Below, one piece after another: positions 12,280 through 23,980 of a DNA stretch of 64,000 bases. The first letter of the stretch is position 1. Each line of letters begins with the position of its first letter. A program made the position numbers and the translations under genes. The notes beneath the pieces were generated by a model, which saw only the letters and a program-made list of their open reading frames with translations, was not told the origin of the DNA and did not search any database. Origin of the DNA: Bimastos eiseni (lineage: Eukaryota > Annelida > Clitellata > Crassiclitellata > Lumbricidae); assembly GCA_959347315.1 (NCBI GenBank), contig OY365807.1:11375287-11439286 (forward strand), given 5' to 3'.

Positions 12280-15200
12280 TGTATATATATATATATAACA
12301 TCTTCATTGACATACCCTAACTGACTGATAGGATTCAATTCAATATCCCTTTCTTACATGCAAAGCGTTTCTGGGTCAAGCTCTACGCTATCTTTGTTAT
12401 TTCATCAGGCAATCTATCTCAGGTACCTCTGGACGCACTCTCCGCTCTTTAGACCGTCAGGACCTTCTAGTACCTCGGTCTAGGACTGCCATAGTTCTAG
12501 ACCGAGCATCGTGCCTATGCCTCTGTTGGCCCGTTGCTATGGAACAGCCTTCCTGCTGTGACTCGTGCTGTAATCTTATCTAGTAGCACAAGTGTGTCTG
12601 CTAATTCTCTTAAGACTTTTCTTTTCTCTAGAAGTTTTTCGCACTGGGAGCGCCTCCGATTAGGTTGTACTGTGAGAGGCGCTTTATAAATCGGTAACTA
12701 GAATAGAATAGATTATAAGCAGTTTCCAGTTCTGTGCATATTGGTCCTTGTACTACACCCAATGTTTGTCTTGATTGTAGTTCTTACCGACTGGGTGTAA
12801 TTCACAGCAGACGACGCAAGATTTGAAATTGCTTTCACCGACCGGATGCTCAGACCAGGTCACGTGCAGTTGGTGATGGACCGACTTTTGGTTAGTCTGG
12901 TCAGTGATCTCAACAGGGAACTTGGACGGCTTCTTGACGATTTCCATCGGTCCTCGAATCCAGTAGCAGCCTGAAAAAGAAAGAACTGACATCGAGAACG
13001 GAGCGTAAAGTAAAGTAATTTCGTTTAATTAATCAATGTGTCTCTTGTTTTGCAACTATCATCACAGGCCTGAAAACACTCACTCGTTTGCATTATCCAT
13101 TTCCTCTGCCTCCTTCTCTTATCTCTTCGCCTCTTCTTCCTATTCTTTCTTCTCGTCCGTCTGATTGTCCACCGGGACTCCACCCCTCGCCTCTTCCATG
13201 CCCTTCTTCATATCTTCTCATAATTATTTTCATAGTTCAGTCTAGCTTTATCCCATAACCCTGCATCTTCTCCCTTTCTTTTTCAGGTTCCTCCTTTTTC
13301 ATTAGTTTGTTTTATCAACATCCTCTTCCTCCTCCAGATTCCTCCACTCTTCAATCTTTCATCTCCCAATTACATCACTCTCATTTACCTCCGTCTTCTC
13401 GCACCCTCTCATCCCTCCTTCTCTCTTTATCTACATCACTCTTCCTTACCCCTCTCCGTCTTGTATGCACGCATGTGGTCATTTATATAGCGCCTTATAA
13501 GAACCTCTCGAAGGCGCTATTCGCGCCGTCTCCTCTGGATCCTCCCTCCTCCTCTTTCCTTCTGCTCTTATTGCTGCTCTTCCCACTCACCTGATCCAAA
13601 CGGAAACTCCTTCTCGGTCGTCGAGACTTCCCTTGCAGCACCTCCATCCTCTGCCTCGATCTTCCTTCTGTAGTCATCGTCCTGTTCGTAGCTCCTTAGT
13701 TTCAGCAGTCTCAGCCTCAGGCGCTGCTTTGGCTGATCCTTCTGGCATCGCACCATCATCAATAACGGAAGCTGAACGACACTTGTCGCTGAAACCAGCA
13801 ACAACAATTATACTAAGATAACTGCGACTATCACGTATACATTACTAAATAAATGACGCATAACAGAATCACGAAAAATTAACTATGAAAACAACAACCG
13901 TATTATAATCTTCGTCGTTGTAACCATCATCATCATCAGTTCTTATAATCATAAGAATCAATATTGTTGCAATCAAACGTAGTTGACATACACAAGTACA
14001 TATTGACCATCGTCGTCGTATTGCTGTTCATTCGAACTTGAACAATTGATTATCGCACAGTTACATACATACATACATGGATATGCATATTGCATAGTAT
14101 GTGAACATACATACACATGCGTAACCTCATAATTACGCATGAATAAATACACATAGGCCTTAACTACAGCTACATTTATTCATATATACAAAATACATGC
14201 TTTCATGCACAATAATATTTTATATATACAATAAACGCATACAGTAAATACATGCACGTATCCGTAATGTAATGTATTCAGGCATTTGTATAGCGCCCCT
14301 TCAAGATATCTACTTAGAGGCGTCCTTTGCGCTTGCCGAAATTATGTTAAATGTTAAATATGATCGAATAAAACACATAATTATCAGTTGGCAAAACTCT
14401 GCACAATAAGCTGGAAAGAGTCACCAGTGGTGGGCCCACGCACAAGCATGGAGCCAAACAACGGATTCCAATCGACAGCTAACAGATGGCATGGATGTTC
14501 ATACCTGCGGGGCTTTTCATCCAGTTGCTGAAGACGTCCCCCCAAGATATGAAGACAGTCTTCCAGTCAGGAGTGGCAACGACCAGGTGCCCGTACCATT
14601 CGGTGCGGTTCAGACGCATTTGGTTCCGCCTGACTGCTTCCTCTTCCTTCGCGGAAGAGGCATCTGCTTCGGAGACCGCCTGTAGGATGGAAAGGGCACG
14701 GAGGTCACGGTCGACGGGGAGTGACCCCTCTTCCGTCGGTAAAGATGGGCGGCGACTGGTGTACATGTTGAACTGGAAAACGGAGTAGACGGGAATTGAG
14801 AGGCGGAAGAAGAAGACGCCTGGAGTGGAAAGACCGGAAATAATCAGCCGAATAATAATTCTGCCATTGTTACTAGTATTACAATTTTATTGTTACGATT
14901 TGTTACTGTTACCTGGCGTTACCTGGCGTCACTGTTTATTATTTATGATGTGACCATTGTCATTGATCATACCGTTATTGTTTCGATTAAAGTTATAGCT
15001 ATTGTTATATCTATTAAATCAAGAAAACTTATATAAATAATTATGTTCGGTTGGTTTGAGGAAATACCAGCTGAGATAGACAAGGGAAGATCATCCGAGT
15101 GCCCATGCCCCTGTCCGTCTAAGCTCTTATGGGGTTCGAGGGGTCATGGAAAGCAAATACCACATGACTCTCTCAGTGACGAAGGCGTATTTATGGGAGG

Positions 15201-15592
15201 GGGGTTTCGGGTTCAACCCCAAAATATATTATTGTCAAAAAAACATAACTTATAGAACTGATCCCTTGCTCTGCGATCGTGTCCAATGGTAACCCCAAAT
15301 GGACACCCACAAATGAACACCACAAATATAAACCTCCAATTAGAAAACCTCAAATGTAATGCCCCGAAATAGATTCCTAGCAATGCCGTTGCTCAATGAG
15401 CACGGGTGGGACTTGGTGAGAGTTGTTCCACTGGCATCTACCTGCTAGGTCCGGAATGATGTTTCCAGCAGCCGTCAGACTCAGTCTCCAGTTTAAGGCG
15501 GAGATGAGAACCTCGTCGTCATCTTCTAAGTCCGGAATCTGAGCGATGACGAGCATCTCGACCGTTTTGCTTCCGTCGTTGTCTCGCATCAT
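9931..15592 (-). CDS. Uncharacterised five-exon gene, all introns phase 1
   Basis: On the minus strand the exons are 15592-15442, 14819-14505, 13788-13591, 12970-12788 and 10109-9931. Each boundary has GT/AG and each intron is phase 1, giving one 341-aa frame. The start is MM at 15592, with an in-frame TGA two codons upstream. Residues 1-50 are mixed and acidic (LEDDDE). A hydrophobic patch at 51-67 (VFFFRLSIPVYSVFQF) is too short and interrupted to be a clear membrane segment. A basic/acidic helical stretch follows in exon 3, then a Cys/His-containing exon 4. The tail is rich in Ser and ends in seven Thr before QIQCEDI. I do not recognise the family. Exons 1-2 faintly recall the beta-rich TMEM231 region, but not enough for a call. 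A minus-strand ATTAAA at 9827-9822 could be its poly(A) signal. The exon 4 to 5 junction spans 2.7 kb of repeats and is the least certain. Confidence 0.6.
10195..11380. other. Intron 4 of the five-exon gene, distal part, nothing coding seen
   Basis: AT-rich DNA with a purine-rich patch at 10300-10405 (GAAAGGAGAGAA-type). No recognised repeat or gene otherwise. Confidence 0.4.
11383..11590 (+). mobile_element. Non-LTR retrotransposon fragment (reverse transcriptase C-terminal region)
   Basis: The frame reads RLIVGIPRADHVSDYMRDV then LHWLFLTQRIVFRISAFVWL, the conserved stretch downstream of the RT core in CR1/L2-like LINEs (AARLI, HWLPxxxRIxFK). It is a short, disrupted copy inside intron 4 of the minus-strand gene. 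Confidence 0.8.
12234..12297. repeat. (TA)n microsatellite
   Basis: About 60 bp of TA dinucleotides with one interruption near 12272-12283. Confidence 0.97.
12345..12712 (+). mobile_element. 3' end of a CR1/L2-like LINE
   Basis: Homologous to 58700-59085: both read through CTATCTTTGT, CAGGCAA(C/T)CTATCTCAG and CTCTTTAGACCGTCA. Both then have a LWNSLPAVT-like frame with many stops, and end in GGGAGCGCCTC, GAGAGGCGCTTTATA and a GAATAGAATAG tail. It is dead, with stops and frameshifts throughout. Confidence 0.8.
13085..13470. repeat. Pyrimidine-rich tract in intron 3 of the five-exon gene
   Basis: CT-rich (CCTCTTCTTCC-type) low-complexity DNA. About 13475-13530 carries ATTTATATAGCGCC, a piece of the TATAGCGCC repeat family. 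Confidence 0.6.
14280..14345. repeat. TATAGCGCC-family repeat piece
   Basis: CATTTGTATAGCGCCCCTTC with a complementary GAGGCG downstream, in intron 2 of the five-exon gene. Comparable pieces occur at 13480, 22672, 28450, 37970 and 44008. Confidence 0.55.
15270..15370. repeat. Degenerate short-word array
   Basis: ACCCCAAATGG, ACACCCACAAATG, ACACCACAAATAT and CCTCAAATG succeed each other at irregular spacing. It looks like an old tandem repeat, near the 5' end of the minus-strand gene (intron 1). Confidence 0.4.
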
Positions 15593-15699
15593 GGCTCACG
15601 GCTTTCGTCCGGTTCAACTTATGCAAAAGCATCAGCAAGCACATGTTTTAAAAGAAGACTTATAATATAATCATATTATGTTAGTATTTTGCTCTGGTA

Positions 15700-16405
15700 T
15701 CGCGTCAATTGATACCCCATCAAATGGTCCCCGTCGGTTGATCTCCCGTCATTGGTCCCATAGTCAATTGATCCCTCGTCAATTGATCCCCTCAAATCTC
15801 AAGGCTGCGCGTCACAGACTTGTAGCTAAGACTTTTAGTTAACAAATGATCGATTTTAAAGATTTGCAAAATAAAAAATGTATGCCCAGGCTTTGTGTCA
15901 CTCCGCCCTGCCGCCGGTTACAACCATTCGGAGATTCTGTTATATCTCAGAGCATTTTTAGGACTTCTGCGCGACATGCAGAGATAGAAGACCACATTTC
16001 TACACGGAGTTGTCGGCATGGAGCATTCGGCAACGAAACGATATCGCACGCTTGAGGCTCATGTCAACTGTGCTGTAACCGCTTACGGCCGTTCGTCGAT
16101 TCTTTTATGTCTCAGAGCAACGGCCTATTTATCCCATAGGCCTACATAGATGCTCATGCTCAGGACTTTATGCTGATAAACTAATCATATCGTGACTCTC
16201 AATTACGATCCCGTATTTTTTTTCATTTTAACATTTCGTGCTCTTTTACATTGTTCTTTTAATAAATGGAGAATGTTGCATGTGGAACATGAATGGTGTA
16301 TCAATTGGGGTGAGCTCAATAGGCAGAGGATCAATTGACGAAGGGATCAATTGACTAGGGGACCAGCTGACGGGATCAACTGACGGGGGATCAAAAGACG
16401 TAGAA
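15700..16405. mobile_element. Foldback-like element with inverted iterated TCAATTGATCCC ends
   Basis: Left side (about 15705-15795) has several copies of GTCAATTGATCCC or close variants. Right side (about 16295-16400) has the same words in reverse complement (GGGATCAATTGAC). About 500 bp of non-coding DNA lies between. No transposase or clear target duplication was found. Confidence 0.5.
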
Positions 16406-16564
16406 GTGATAATGTGGAAATGACACAAATAAATATAATCATCTAAGGTCATATGACTGCCTCCGCTGCCCTTCTGGAAACCGAACTCTGACCTCCCACG
16501 GACTTTCATTTGGACAACCCCTCGAGATATCTGATTCGATGCAGCGCTCGTGAAAAAGCTGGTA

Positions 16565-16625
16565 ACCTAGGCTTGGCTTGTAAGTGGCGCTTTAGAAGTT
16601 TGGAGATTACGGTTACTATTACAAT
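16565..16625. repeat. Dispersed repeat piece (GGCGCTTTAGAAGTTTGGAG)
   Basis: CTTGGCTTGTAAGTGGCGCT and the following TTAGAAGTTTGGAGATTACG recur at 51128-51165 (forward) and at 45320-45350 and 52990-53045 (reverse complement), so this is part of a dispersed family. Confidence 0.6.
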
Positions 16626-16739
16626 TACAAATATGTACCTCCAGCAGCGAATCTCGCACCGTATCATCGCTTTGGTCTGGCGATCCTTGCTGGAAGGCGC
16701 CCCTGCCTATCTTCGAATGAATTAATGAATATAAGAATA

Positions 16740-16860
16740 GGCGCTGTAACAAAAGTGCGCTGGACAAAAGGGCGCAGACAAAAGCGAGGAGACAAAATGC
16801 GAGCCGACAAATGCGTGTTAAATGCAATGATAACAACAGCTGCCAAAAGTGCGCGGCTCT
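16740..16860. repeat. Degenerate GACAAAAG/TGCGC array
   Basis: About six loose units such as AAAAGTGCGCTGGAC, AAAAGGGCGCAGAC, AAAAGCGAGGAGAC, AAAATGCGAGCCGAC and AAAAGTGCGCGG with an 18-20 bp rhythm. No coding meaning is visible. Confidence 0.55.
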
Positions 16861-17077
16861 AAGCTTTAGTGTTCCGCCTAATTAGATAGGTAGGCTATTT
16901 CTGCCTCTCCTGTGAAGTATTTTTATCGCTCATTCAGCTTTTACTTCTACAATAAAACAGTTCTTATCTCTCATCCAAATTCTGATTATTGCTTATATAG
17001 TCAAATATTTTCATCACTGATACAACTTCTAGTGTCATTTTTCTGCCTAAAACTAATTTACGACTCTAAAGTGCATG

Positions 17078-17255
17078 ATAAGAAAGAGAAGGAGGAGGAG
17101 AAGCGAAGAAGAGGAGCAGGAGGAACAGAAGGAGCGGTAGGAGGAGGAACAGGAACAGGAGGAACGGGAGGAGGAGGAGAGGAGAAGGAAGAGGAAGAGA
17201 AAGAAGAAGAGGAGCAGGAGGAGGAGGAGGAAGAAGAAGAAGAAGAGCAGCGGTA
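17078..17255. repeat. Purine-rich GGA/GAA tract
   Basis: About 180 bp of almost pure AG on the plus strand. The Glu/Gly-rich and Ser/Pro/Leu-rich frames across it are compositional. Confidence 0.9.
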
Positions 17256-18002
17256 CCGTAAGCGAGCTTGAGTGGCAGCCATGGATAAGAAGTGTATAGC
17301 AACTTGATTTTCTAAGCCTCGGCATATGATGATATGAGAACGGGCGGCCAATCCCCTCTCTCACTGCCCCATCTTACCACCGACACCATTTGTGTACGAG
17401 TTTACTGGGGGCGCATATCCGAAATTTCGATAACTTTTGACCAGCATGTTAACCACAACACTATCGAGCACGCCAATCCTAAACAAGTCTTTATTTGAGC
17501 AGAAATATTATTAGATGTCACCAAATCTAACCTCAAAGTCGTTATTCAATCGCTGAATAGCAGAGAATTAGTTCAATTCACCAATGTCTATAAAGAAGAA
17601 GTCGTACCAAAGGAAACTGAAAATTTTCGTTGACGGCTAAATTCTGAATGATTCTATTATTGATAATTGTTGCCACAGTAACGCCTAAAGCTTTGTTGCT
17701 TGTGACGTACCTCTCACGTTGCGCTCTTGAAATTTAAGTGAGTAGGGCCTAATGACGTACCCTATGTCATTCATGATTGTAGCACAAGGCATCAGCCAAT
17801 GGGGCGTCAAACTCCGACCGAAAAAATGGACCGGTCATCCAATCAGATGTTATCTAAGATAGCGAGAGGCAGCGTATGGTTGAAGGACGAGGTTGATCTT
17901 TAGTCTCTTGCGCTAGATTGAAATGGCATCAGTTCTGAACAGAAAGAATGTTTATTGCCAAAGGATGAAGACTTACTTACATACATACTGTTCCTGTAGG
18001 CC
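17256..18002. other. Intergenic, nothing recognised
   Basis: No ORF, repeat family or RNA gene was recognised between the purine tract and the hAT-type element. Confidence 0.35.
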
Positions 18003-19003
18003 CAGTGATGGGCACTTTTAACTACTGCAGTTATTAACTAGTAGTTATAACTACTGTAGAAGTAGTTGCATAGTAGTTATAACTAGTTTTTAAATAGTTA
18101 ATTAAATAGTTAAAACTACTTTTATCAAGTAGTTTTAAGTTAACTACAATATTTCGCATTAACTACATTTTTCCTATTTACTCGTTTCCTGGGGCTCGGG
18201 GCTAATGATCCTGGGTTAAGGAATGAGGAAAATAGCCAGTACGCGGCTGGATGACCACAAATAGGTCGCCGGGTTACAAGTGCGTCAGGTGAGTCTGAAA
18301 GTGGTGATTGTCGAGCCAAGAATGACAGAGGTGAGAGAGAGACAGAGACAGACAGAGCCAGACAGAGCCACAGACAGAGACGCAACGGTAAGATGGGCAT
18401 TCAGTTAAGGGCTGGATGATCTGAGCAGCGATTGACAACGTAGGCCTTCGAGGACGAGGAATTGAAGAAGCACGGTTGATGCAGACAGCAAAAGGTGAGA
18501 TATACAGTGATATAGTAAATCACTTATATATATATATATATATACTACTGATTCTGAACATTTACATTTTCTAAGAGTTTTACAGTTCTAGACTTTGTAG
18601 GCTAGACATTTAGTAGTTATATATAGCAAGTTGGCTTATGTTACTGTTAAAACTGGCTCTGATAAGGGTGCTTGTAGCATGTGCTAGTAGTTCTTGTCCT
18701 TGTTAGTTTACAATGAGAGAATAATTATGTTATTGTGTTTCTGATCATTTTATTACTTACGTTGAATATCTGCAAGTGATACTGGCAATAAATTGGCATA
18801 GGCCTACTGCTTGGTGACTATCAATGCACCATGACATATTAGCAAAGTAGTTTCAAAAGTAGTTAACTACTTGTGTGGTAGTTACAATAGTAGTTTTAAC
18901 TTCTTGGCATCTAAAGTAGTTAAACAGTAGTTATAAATACTTATTTTGAAAATAGTTAGGAAGTAGTTTTAACTACTAGTCAAGTAGTTGGTGCCCATCA
19001 CTG
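18003..19003. mobile_element. Non-autonomous hAT-type DNA transposon, 1.0 kb, with perfect 8-bp TSD
   Basis: Both ends begin CAGTGATGGGCAC as a 13-bp perfect terminal inverted repeat, and the element is flanked by TGTAGGCC at 17995-18002 and 19004-19011. The 8-bp target duplication and the CAGTG end are hAT hallmarks. About 170 bp at each end are packed with AGTAGTTA / TAACTACT words in both orientations, which look like subterminal transposase-binding sites. The middle has no transposase frame. Confidence 0.9.
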
Positions 19004-19016
19004 TGTAGGCCTACAC

Positions 19017-19140
19017 ATTAGAGGTCTGCGGGTATAATCGTACCCACTGGTACGGGTAGGGTACGGGTACGTATTTTACGGGTCGGGTGAGATCGGGCAC
19101 GAGCAGACTAATCACGGGCAAGGGTATATACCCGTTTTTA
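19017..19140. mobile_element. Terminal fragment of another hAT-like element
   Basis: TAGAGGTCTGCGGGTA is followed by iterated GGTACGGGTA / TACCC words up to TATACCCG, typical of hAT ends with iterated subterminal motifs. No matching opposite end was found nearby, so it is a solo end, next to the intact hAT-type element. Confidence 0.45.
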
Positions 19141-19144
19141 CTCG

Positions 19145-22100
19145 TGTCAACGTAAGTTTTAGCGTTACAGTGACACCGTTAAATCTATGTGTGAATCTCG
19201 CATCATCACACACTTAAGAACTACTATTATAGACATACATGTACTAGCACATTCGAATTCCAAGTACTATGTGCCTGCATTTATTGCTTCCCACCTCTTT
19301 GTTAGTACGTTAACCGCTGATTTTCTCATTCCTCTTCCTCCTTTTCCTGCTACTCCTCCTGCTGATCTTCCTCTACCTTTTCTCCTCGTTCACCTTTTCC
19401 TTCTCCTGTTCTTACTTTCTGCTCCCGCTCCTCCTGTAGCTCTTCCTTTCCCTCTTATCTTTCCTCTTTTCCTCATCCATTTCGTCCTCATCGTTATCCT
19501 TCTCTCCATCTTCATAACCAACTTTTCCTTATCCATCGAAGTCGTAGATCCAAAACTTTCAAAGTTCTACTCGAAAGTTAAGCGCATGACACCAACTTAT
19601 TATTCACAAGCGCTGAATACGAACTTTATTGTAACCTTTCTGCTAGTCAGAGATAGGCCTACATTATTTTTAGTAATTGGCCTATTAGGCCTATTATGTG
19701 GGCCAATGATGAAATGAGGACAAAAATTAGCATGGTTATCTGAGGAGAGTGCCAATGTTTTAGTTACGTTGGTCAACTGAAAACGATTGAGAATTTTAAT
19801 ACAATTTTTCTGTTTCTGATGTCAGAAATCGTCATCGATATTTTAAAATGTTATAGGTCTACCCACTAATGAATGAAAGGGAATTAAGCTAATGTCATTT
19901 TTGTGTGGTGGCATCGAGTATTTTCCCTTCATCATCTTGATACAAATCAGGACAGTCGCATTGGGTTGAATAAGTTTTACACCCCAATGCATATTCCTGG
20001 TTTGTTAAGGCCTTTAAACTATAGCCGTGCGGGTTCTTAATAGCTAACAGGGCTGCAAACATGCTGGTGTTTTTTAATTTTACAAAAAAGCTCCTAAAAT
20101 GAAAAATGGCAAGTTTTGTTTTTTTGAATTTTTAAATATTTTGTTATTAAGTTTATTAATATCACTATTATGTTACTAATTGTGTGTTATTCAGTTCGAA
20201 ATCAAGCTAAAATATCATTTAAAAGAACGAGTTGGAACTCTTTTCATGCTGTGCTTCATGCTTTTTATAACAAAACTGTTGTGACAAAATCCAAAGAAAA
20301 ACTAAAAACCAAATAAAACACAAAAAACAAACTTTTGATTTGTTTAAATCTTGTTTTTTTGCACCTCTGGTTCTTAAACAGTCTACTCAACGGCGCGAGT
20401 TAGGATATCTGGTCTGTGTATAAGCAAAAATCTAAAACGATTAAAACAATCATTTAGGTTTTTGTTGTGGTGCTAGGTAGGCTCTAGCATCCAGGGAATC
20501 TCTTTTAGGAGGTACTGGAAATAGCATGAGCTTGAAGATAAAACTTTGGACGATTACTGATGTGATGGAGCTGAAAATCATGTATACATAGCCTACACCA
20601 GGTGTCCCAATTAGGCCTATTAGGCTATATATAGCAATCCACACAAACCATGGAAGCGTCTGCAACTTATCCCAAATGCAATAACCAGAGCTGTAGATCA
20701 CCACAATGCCCGACATCATCACATCGCTAAAAATCCTAGAGCGAATCAATTTAAAAGACCCATCGTTAGGCCACAATAGGCCTACTCCTCACAATGCTCG
20801 CAGCCCAAATATATACCAACTTTTCACTATCCAGCCAACCATCGATATCTTCTTGTTTCAATCTTTCTCGAACCCCATGGCAGTCACTTCTCATCGCATG
20901 TTGTCCATCCAAACCAAATATCCAGAATTAAAGATTGCAATTCCGAATCATAATCATTTTTCCGGAATTTCATGAGGTTTTGGTCAAATTCCGGAATTGT
21001 TCCGGGATTCTTATTTTGCAAGCATTGATCGACTCATCACTGTCAATTTCCAACAAATTCCCAAAAAATTCAAATACAAATTTTATGTATCCTTATGCCT
21101 ATAGTCTATACCGAACTACACAAGGAATGATGGAAGTAGTGCCGACGGTACCACAAAGTCAATATTCTGTGACAATGGTCAAAGAAATAGATAAATAGTT
21201 ACAACCTTAAAGAACAGAGGTATATGGTCCACGGTGTTATTGAATCCAAAATGCATCAGGCATGCTTCAGAACGCTGGAAGCACAATGAGTCAAAATTTT
21301 GTGTCATCACCGATACTGCACATGGTTCGCAACCAGGAGCAGTTATAACGCCAGTAGGAGACGCCCGTTCAGTTTCAACACAGTCCACTAGCTAAAGGTG
21401 TTCAGTCAAAAATAAATCCAACAGACATGTCATCATTAGCCTTTATGTCGTGGCGTTTGTACCTTTGTAAAGAGTTTGTAGTCATGTTGAGGGGTTTATC
21501 CAGCGTTCCCGGAATAACGGTAGAAATACAGAAAATACGAGAGTCTTATTACTCACAGTTCGGAAATCTAATAGCGTAATTATTCGAAGTCATACCTAAT
21601 ATAGGCTATTATATTCATATAATATAATAATTATGCATATAAAATAAAGTTCTGCTTCTTGTGTTGCGTGAATTATGATTATAATAATGATATATTAACT
21701 GCTATTCAACCCCATTATTTCACTTCCAGAATTCCGGATTTCGTGTTTGAAAAAATCCGGAATTTCGAGATTAATAAAAGACTGGATTTTCCGCAATTCC
21801 GAAATCGGAAATTCAGGAACTGCCATCTCTATCCAGAATGCGCTGAATCTCTGGTACGATCTATATAGTACCTCCTCGATTCTACACTCTTCAGTTCTTC
21901 CACCATCGTTGCTAATCATTATCTGTCTTTTCTATCCATCACCCATTACATTCCACTCGAAATGAAAGTCGATCGATCGCTTGTTAAAGAACTCTAAAGT
22001 TGTTCCAAATCATCTGATCATTCACCTTCCAATTCTCAACCTAAACTACATTTGCCTGAACAGCTACATGTACATGTAGCCTACTCTGCCTCTTCTACGT

Positions 22101-22655
22101 CACTCGATAACCAGACGCAGCGTCAAGTCCAAGTTTTTCGGAAGGTTTGTCCAAATTGTCTAAGGAGGTCCAAGTCAGGTTTCCAGCTGAGGGTCAGAGG
22201 CGAGTGTGGGAAGCATCTGTTAAGGCTGGTGTCGATTAGTTCAAATGGTGGTTGCACCACTACGTCTTTGGCGATGCCAGATCCAAGCCTAGATTAAAAA
22301 GGAGGGCGACGTCAATATAGGCCTAATCGTTGTTATGACTCAGCTTCGTAAAACAGAAACTAGCATGAAACGTTCTATTACATAGGGCTGAACTGTTATT
22401 GTCGGCGAAGCAGTGCGATTTAACAGAGTGCGCTTTGAGCGCTGAAGCAGGCAGGCAAACAGATTATCATAGCTCTGTGCGAGGAAGTGGCCATTGTGTT
22501 TTGTTAAAACCTGAATCATTCTGTACAAAGTAAGCCACGAAGTTTTCATAGAAATTGTAAATTCGTTTATCTGTTTCTTCAAAGGGAATAGAAGTTAGAT
22601 ATCGTGTTCGAATTTTTCCGGCATCATACGCGACTCAGAACCTAATTAGAATCAA
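19145..22655. other. Intergenic DNA with CT-rich tract and CCGGAATT clusters
   Basis: A CT-rich tract lies at 19320-19510. CCGGAATT/AATTCCGG words cluster at 20925-21015 and again, partly inverted, at 21725-21830, and may mark the ends of a decayed element. No gene is supported. Frames of about 100 codons at 20450-20776 (-) and 19187-19717 (+) have no family signature. Confidence 0.4.
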
Positions 22656-22664
22656 ACATTAGTG

Positions 22665-23080
22665 TCGCTCATTTATATAGCGCCTGAATTACTGCACGGA
22701 TTAAAGAGTGAGAAGGTAATAAGTTGTCTCGTAATTCACTAATTCATATCGAACAATAATCACCCCTCTCAGGAAAACTCTCTGAGATAAGCTACCAACT
22801 CCATGTGGTCTATAAATTACGGTCTTAAGGTTAGAACAGAACATTAGAGAGGAGGTCCTGAGAAAGAGGCTAAGCTCAAGAGGAAGGCCCGTCCAGGTTG
22901 AGAGGCCCACAGCCGAGATGGCGCTGTTCTGCCTAGTTGAGGTATGACCTAAAGGGACAAGATTAAGACCCCGTTCAAAACTTCAGATGAGCCCCTAGCA
23001 CCAAGGACAGACTAACAGAACTCTGAAGATAGGACTTTGTATGCAGCACCAGACTAGGGCAGCCATCATTATTGTTCTTA
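22665..23080. repeat. TATAGCGCC-headed dispersed repeat
   Basis: Starts ATTTATATAGCGCCTGAATT and continues with AGGAGGTCCTGAGAAAGAGG and CTCAAGAGGAAGGCCCGTCC. The head is shared with 2703, 14290, 28450, 37970 and 44005. No coding frame is kept. Confidence 0.5.
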
Positions 23081-23156
23081 GAAATGAGTGAAGATTTGGG
23101 TAGTTAACTGTCCTTAAAATTAATTGCATATAGGCGATCTATGTACGTACATGACT

Positions 23157-23980
23157 TAGAGCTGTACAGATCTCACTATTTGCCGATTATGCCAATATCG
23201 ATTATTGCCGATTATTTCATTTACCGATACCGATTATAATAGCCAATAACCGATTAATTCATTGTGTTTTCCAAAGATATACTGTGACTCAGTCTGCACA
23301 ACAGCTACAAGCAGAAGATGTTGGTATGACAGTGTCTATTATCAGTCAGGTAAACCTTATGCCCGGTTGAACTGGCTATAATGGTATTGGCATACGCAGA
23401 AAAGGGTCTCTGTTGCACCATGCAAAGTAGAATGAGCATTGTAAGCTATCATCATCACTATTTCCCCAAACATTTATGAACTATTATGATGAGAACATCT
23501 CTGGTAGCAAATTCATACATACAATCACTTTTTACTTCTATCAGACACGCCATTCCCTCCCCCAGACAAGCCGCCCTTACGAAATGCCACTTTGGCCTGA
23601 ATAGGGGTCAGTGGTGGTGGACCGTGTGCAACCAGCAGAGACGAAATAGCTGCCCAGGGTAATTAAGCGGGTACTGTGACTCACTCTGCACAACAACTAT
23701 AGCCTTCCAACATTATTCCACAGTTTAAATACAAGCTCAATGCTACTTGGTGTTCTGAAGTAGCCATACAAGCTCTGCCTTAGGGTTGGCTGCATGCTAT
23801 GGGACCGGATTATGCAACTCAGGCTATGCGCCAGATGGGTTAAAGACTGAAAATAATATTATAAAATAAAAAATGTAATTTTTAATATTGGCGCCGATTA
23901 TCATTGACGATAACCGATACTGCCGATACGCTGATAATCAGCTCGATTAATCGGCCGGCCAATTAATCGGTACAGCTCTA
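23157..23980. mobile_element. Non-autonomous hAT-like element, 824 bp
   Basis: Ends are TAGAGCTGTACAGATC at the left and the reverse complement of TAGAGCTGTACCGATTAATC at the right. Flanking octamers are ACATGACT (23149-23156) and ACATGACA (23981-23988), 7 of 8 identical. Subterminal CCGATTAT/ATAATCGG words are iterated on both sides. No transposase frame is present. The element lies 0.55 kb upstream of the first coding exon of the kinase gene. Confidence 0.82.

Noticed and set aside
17053..17364. Ser/Pro-rich minus frames and a Glu-rich plus frame
   Set aside because: Low-complexity purine tract; no conserved start or splice context.
19187..19717. 176-codon plus-strand frame rich in Leu/Pro/Phe that looks like a membrane protein
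   Set aside because: The hydrophobic part is a CT-rich tract and the rest contains TAGGCCTA repeats. No motif or splice support.
20450..20776. 108-codon minus frame with several hydrophobic segments
   Set aside because: No recognisable family, no flanking splice logic and repeats within it; too weak to call a gene.
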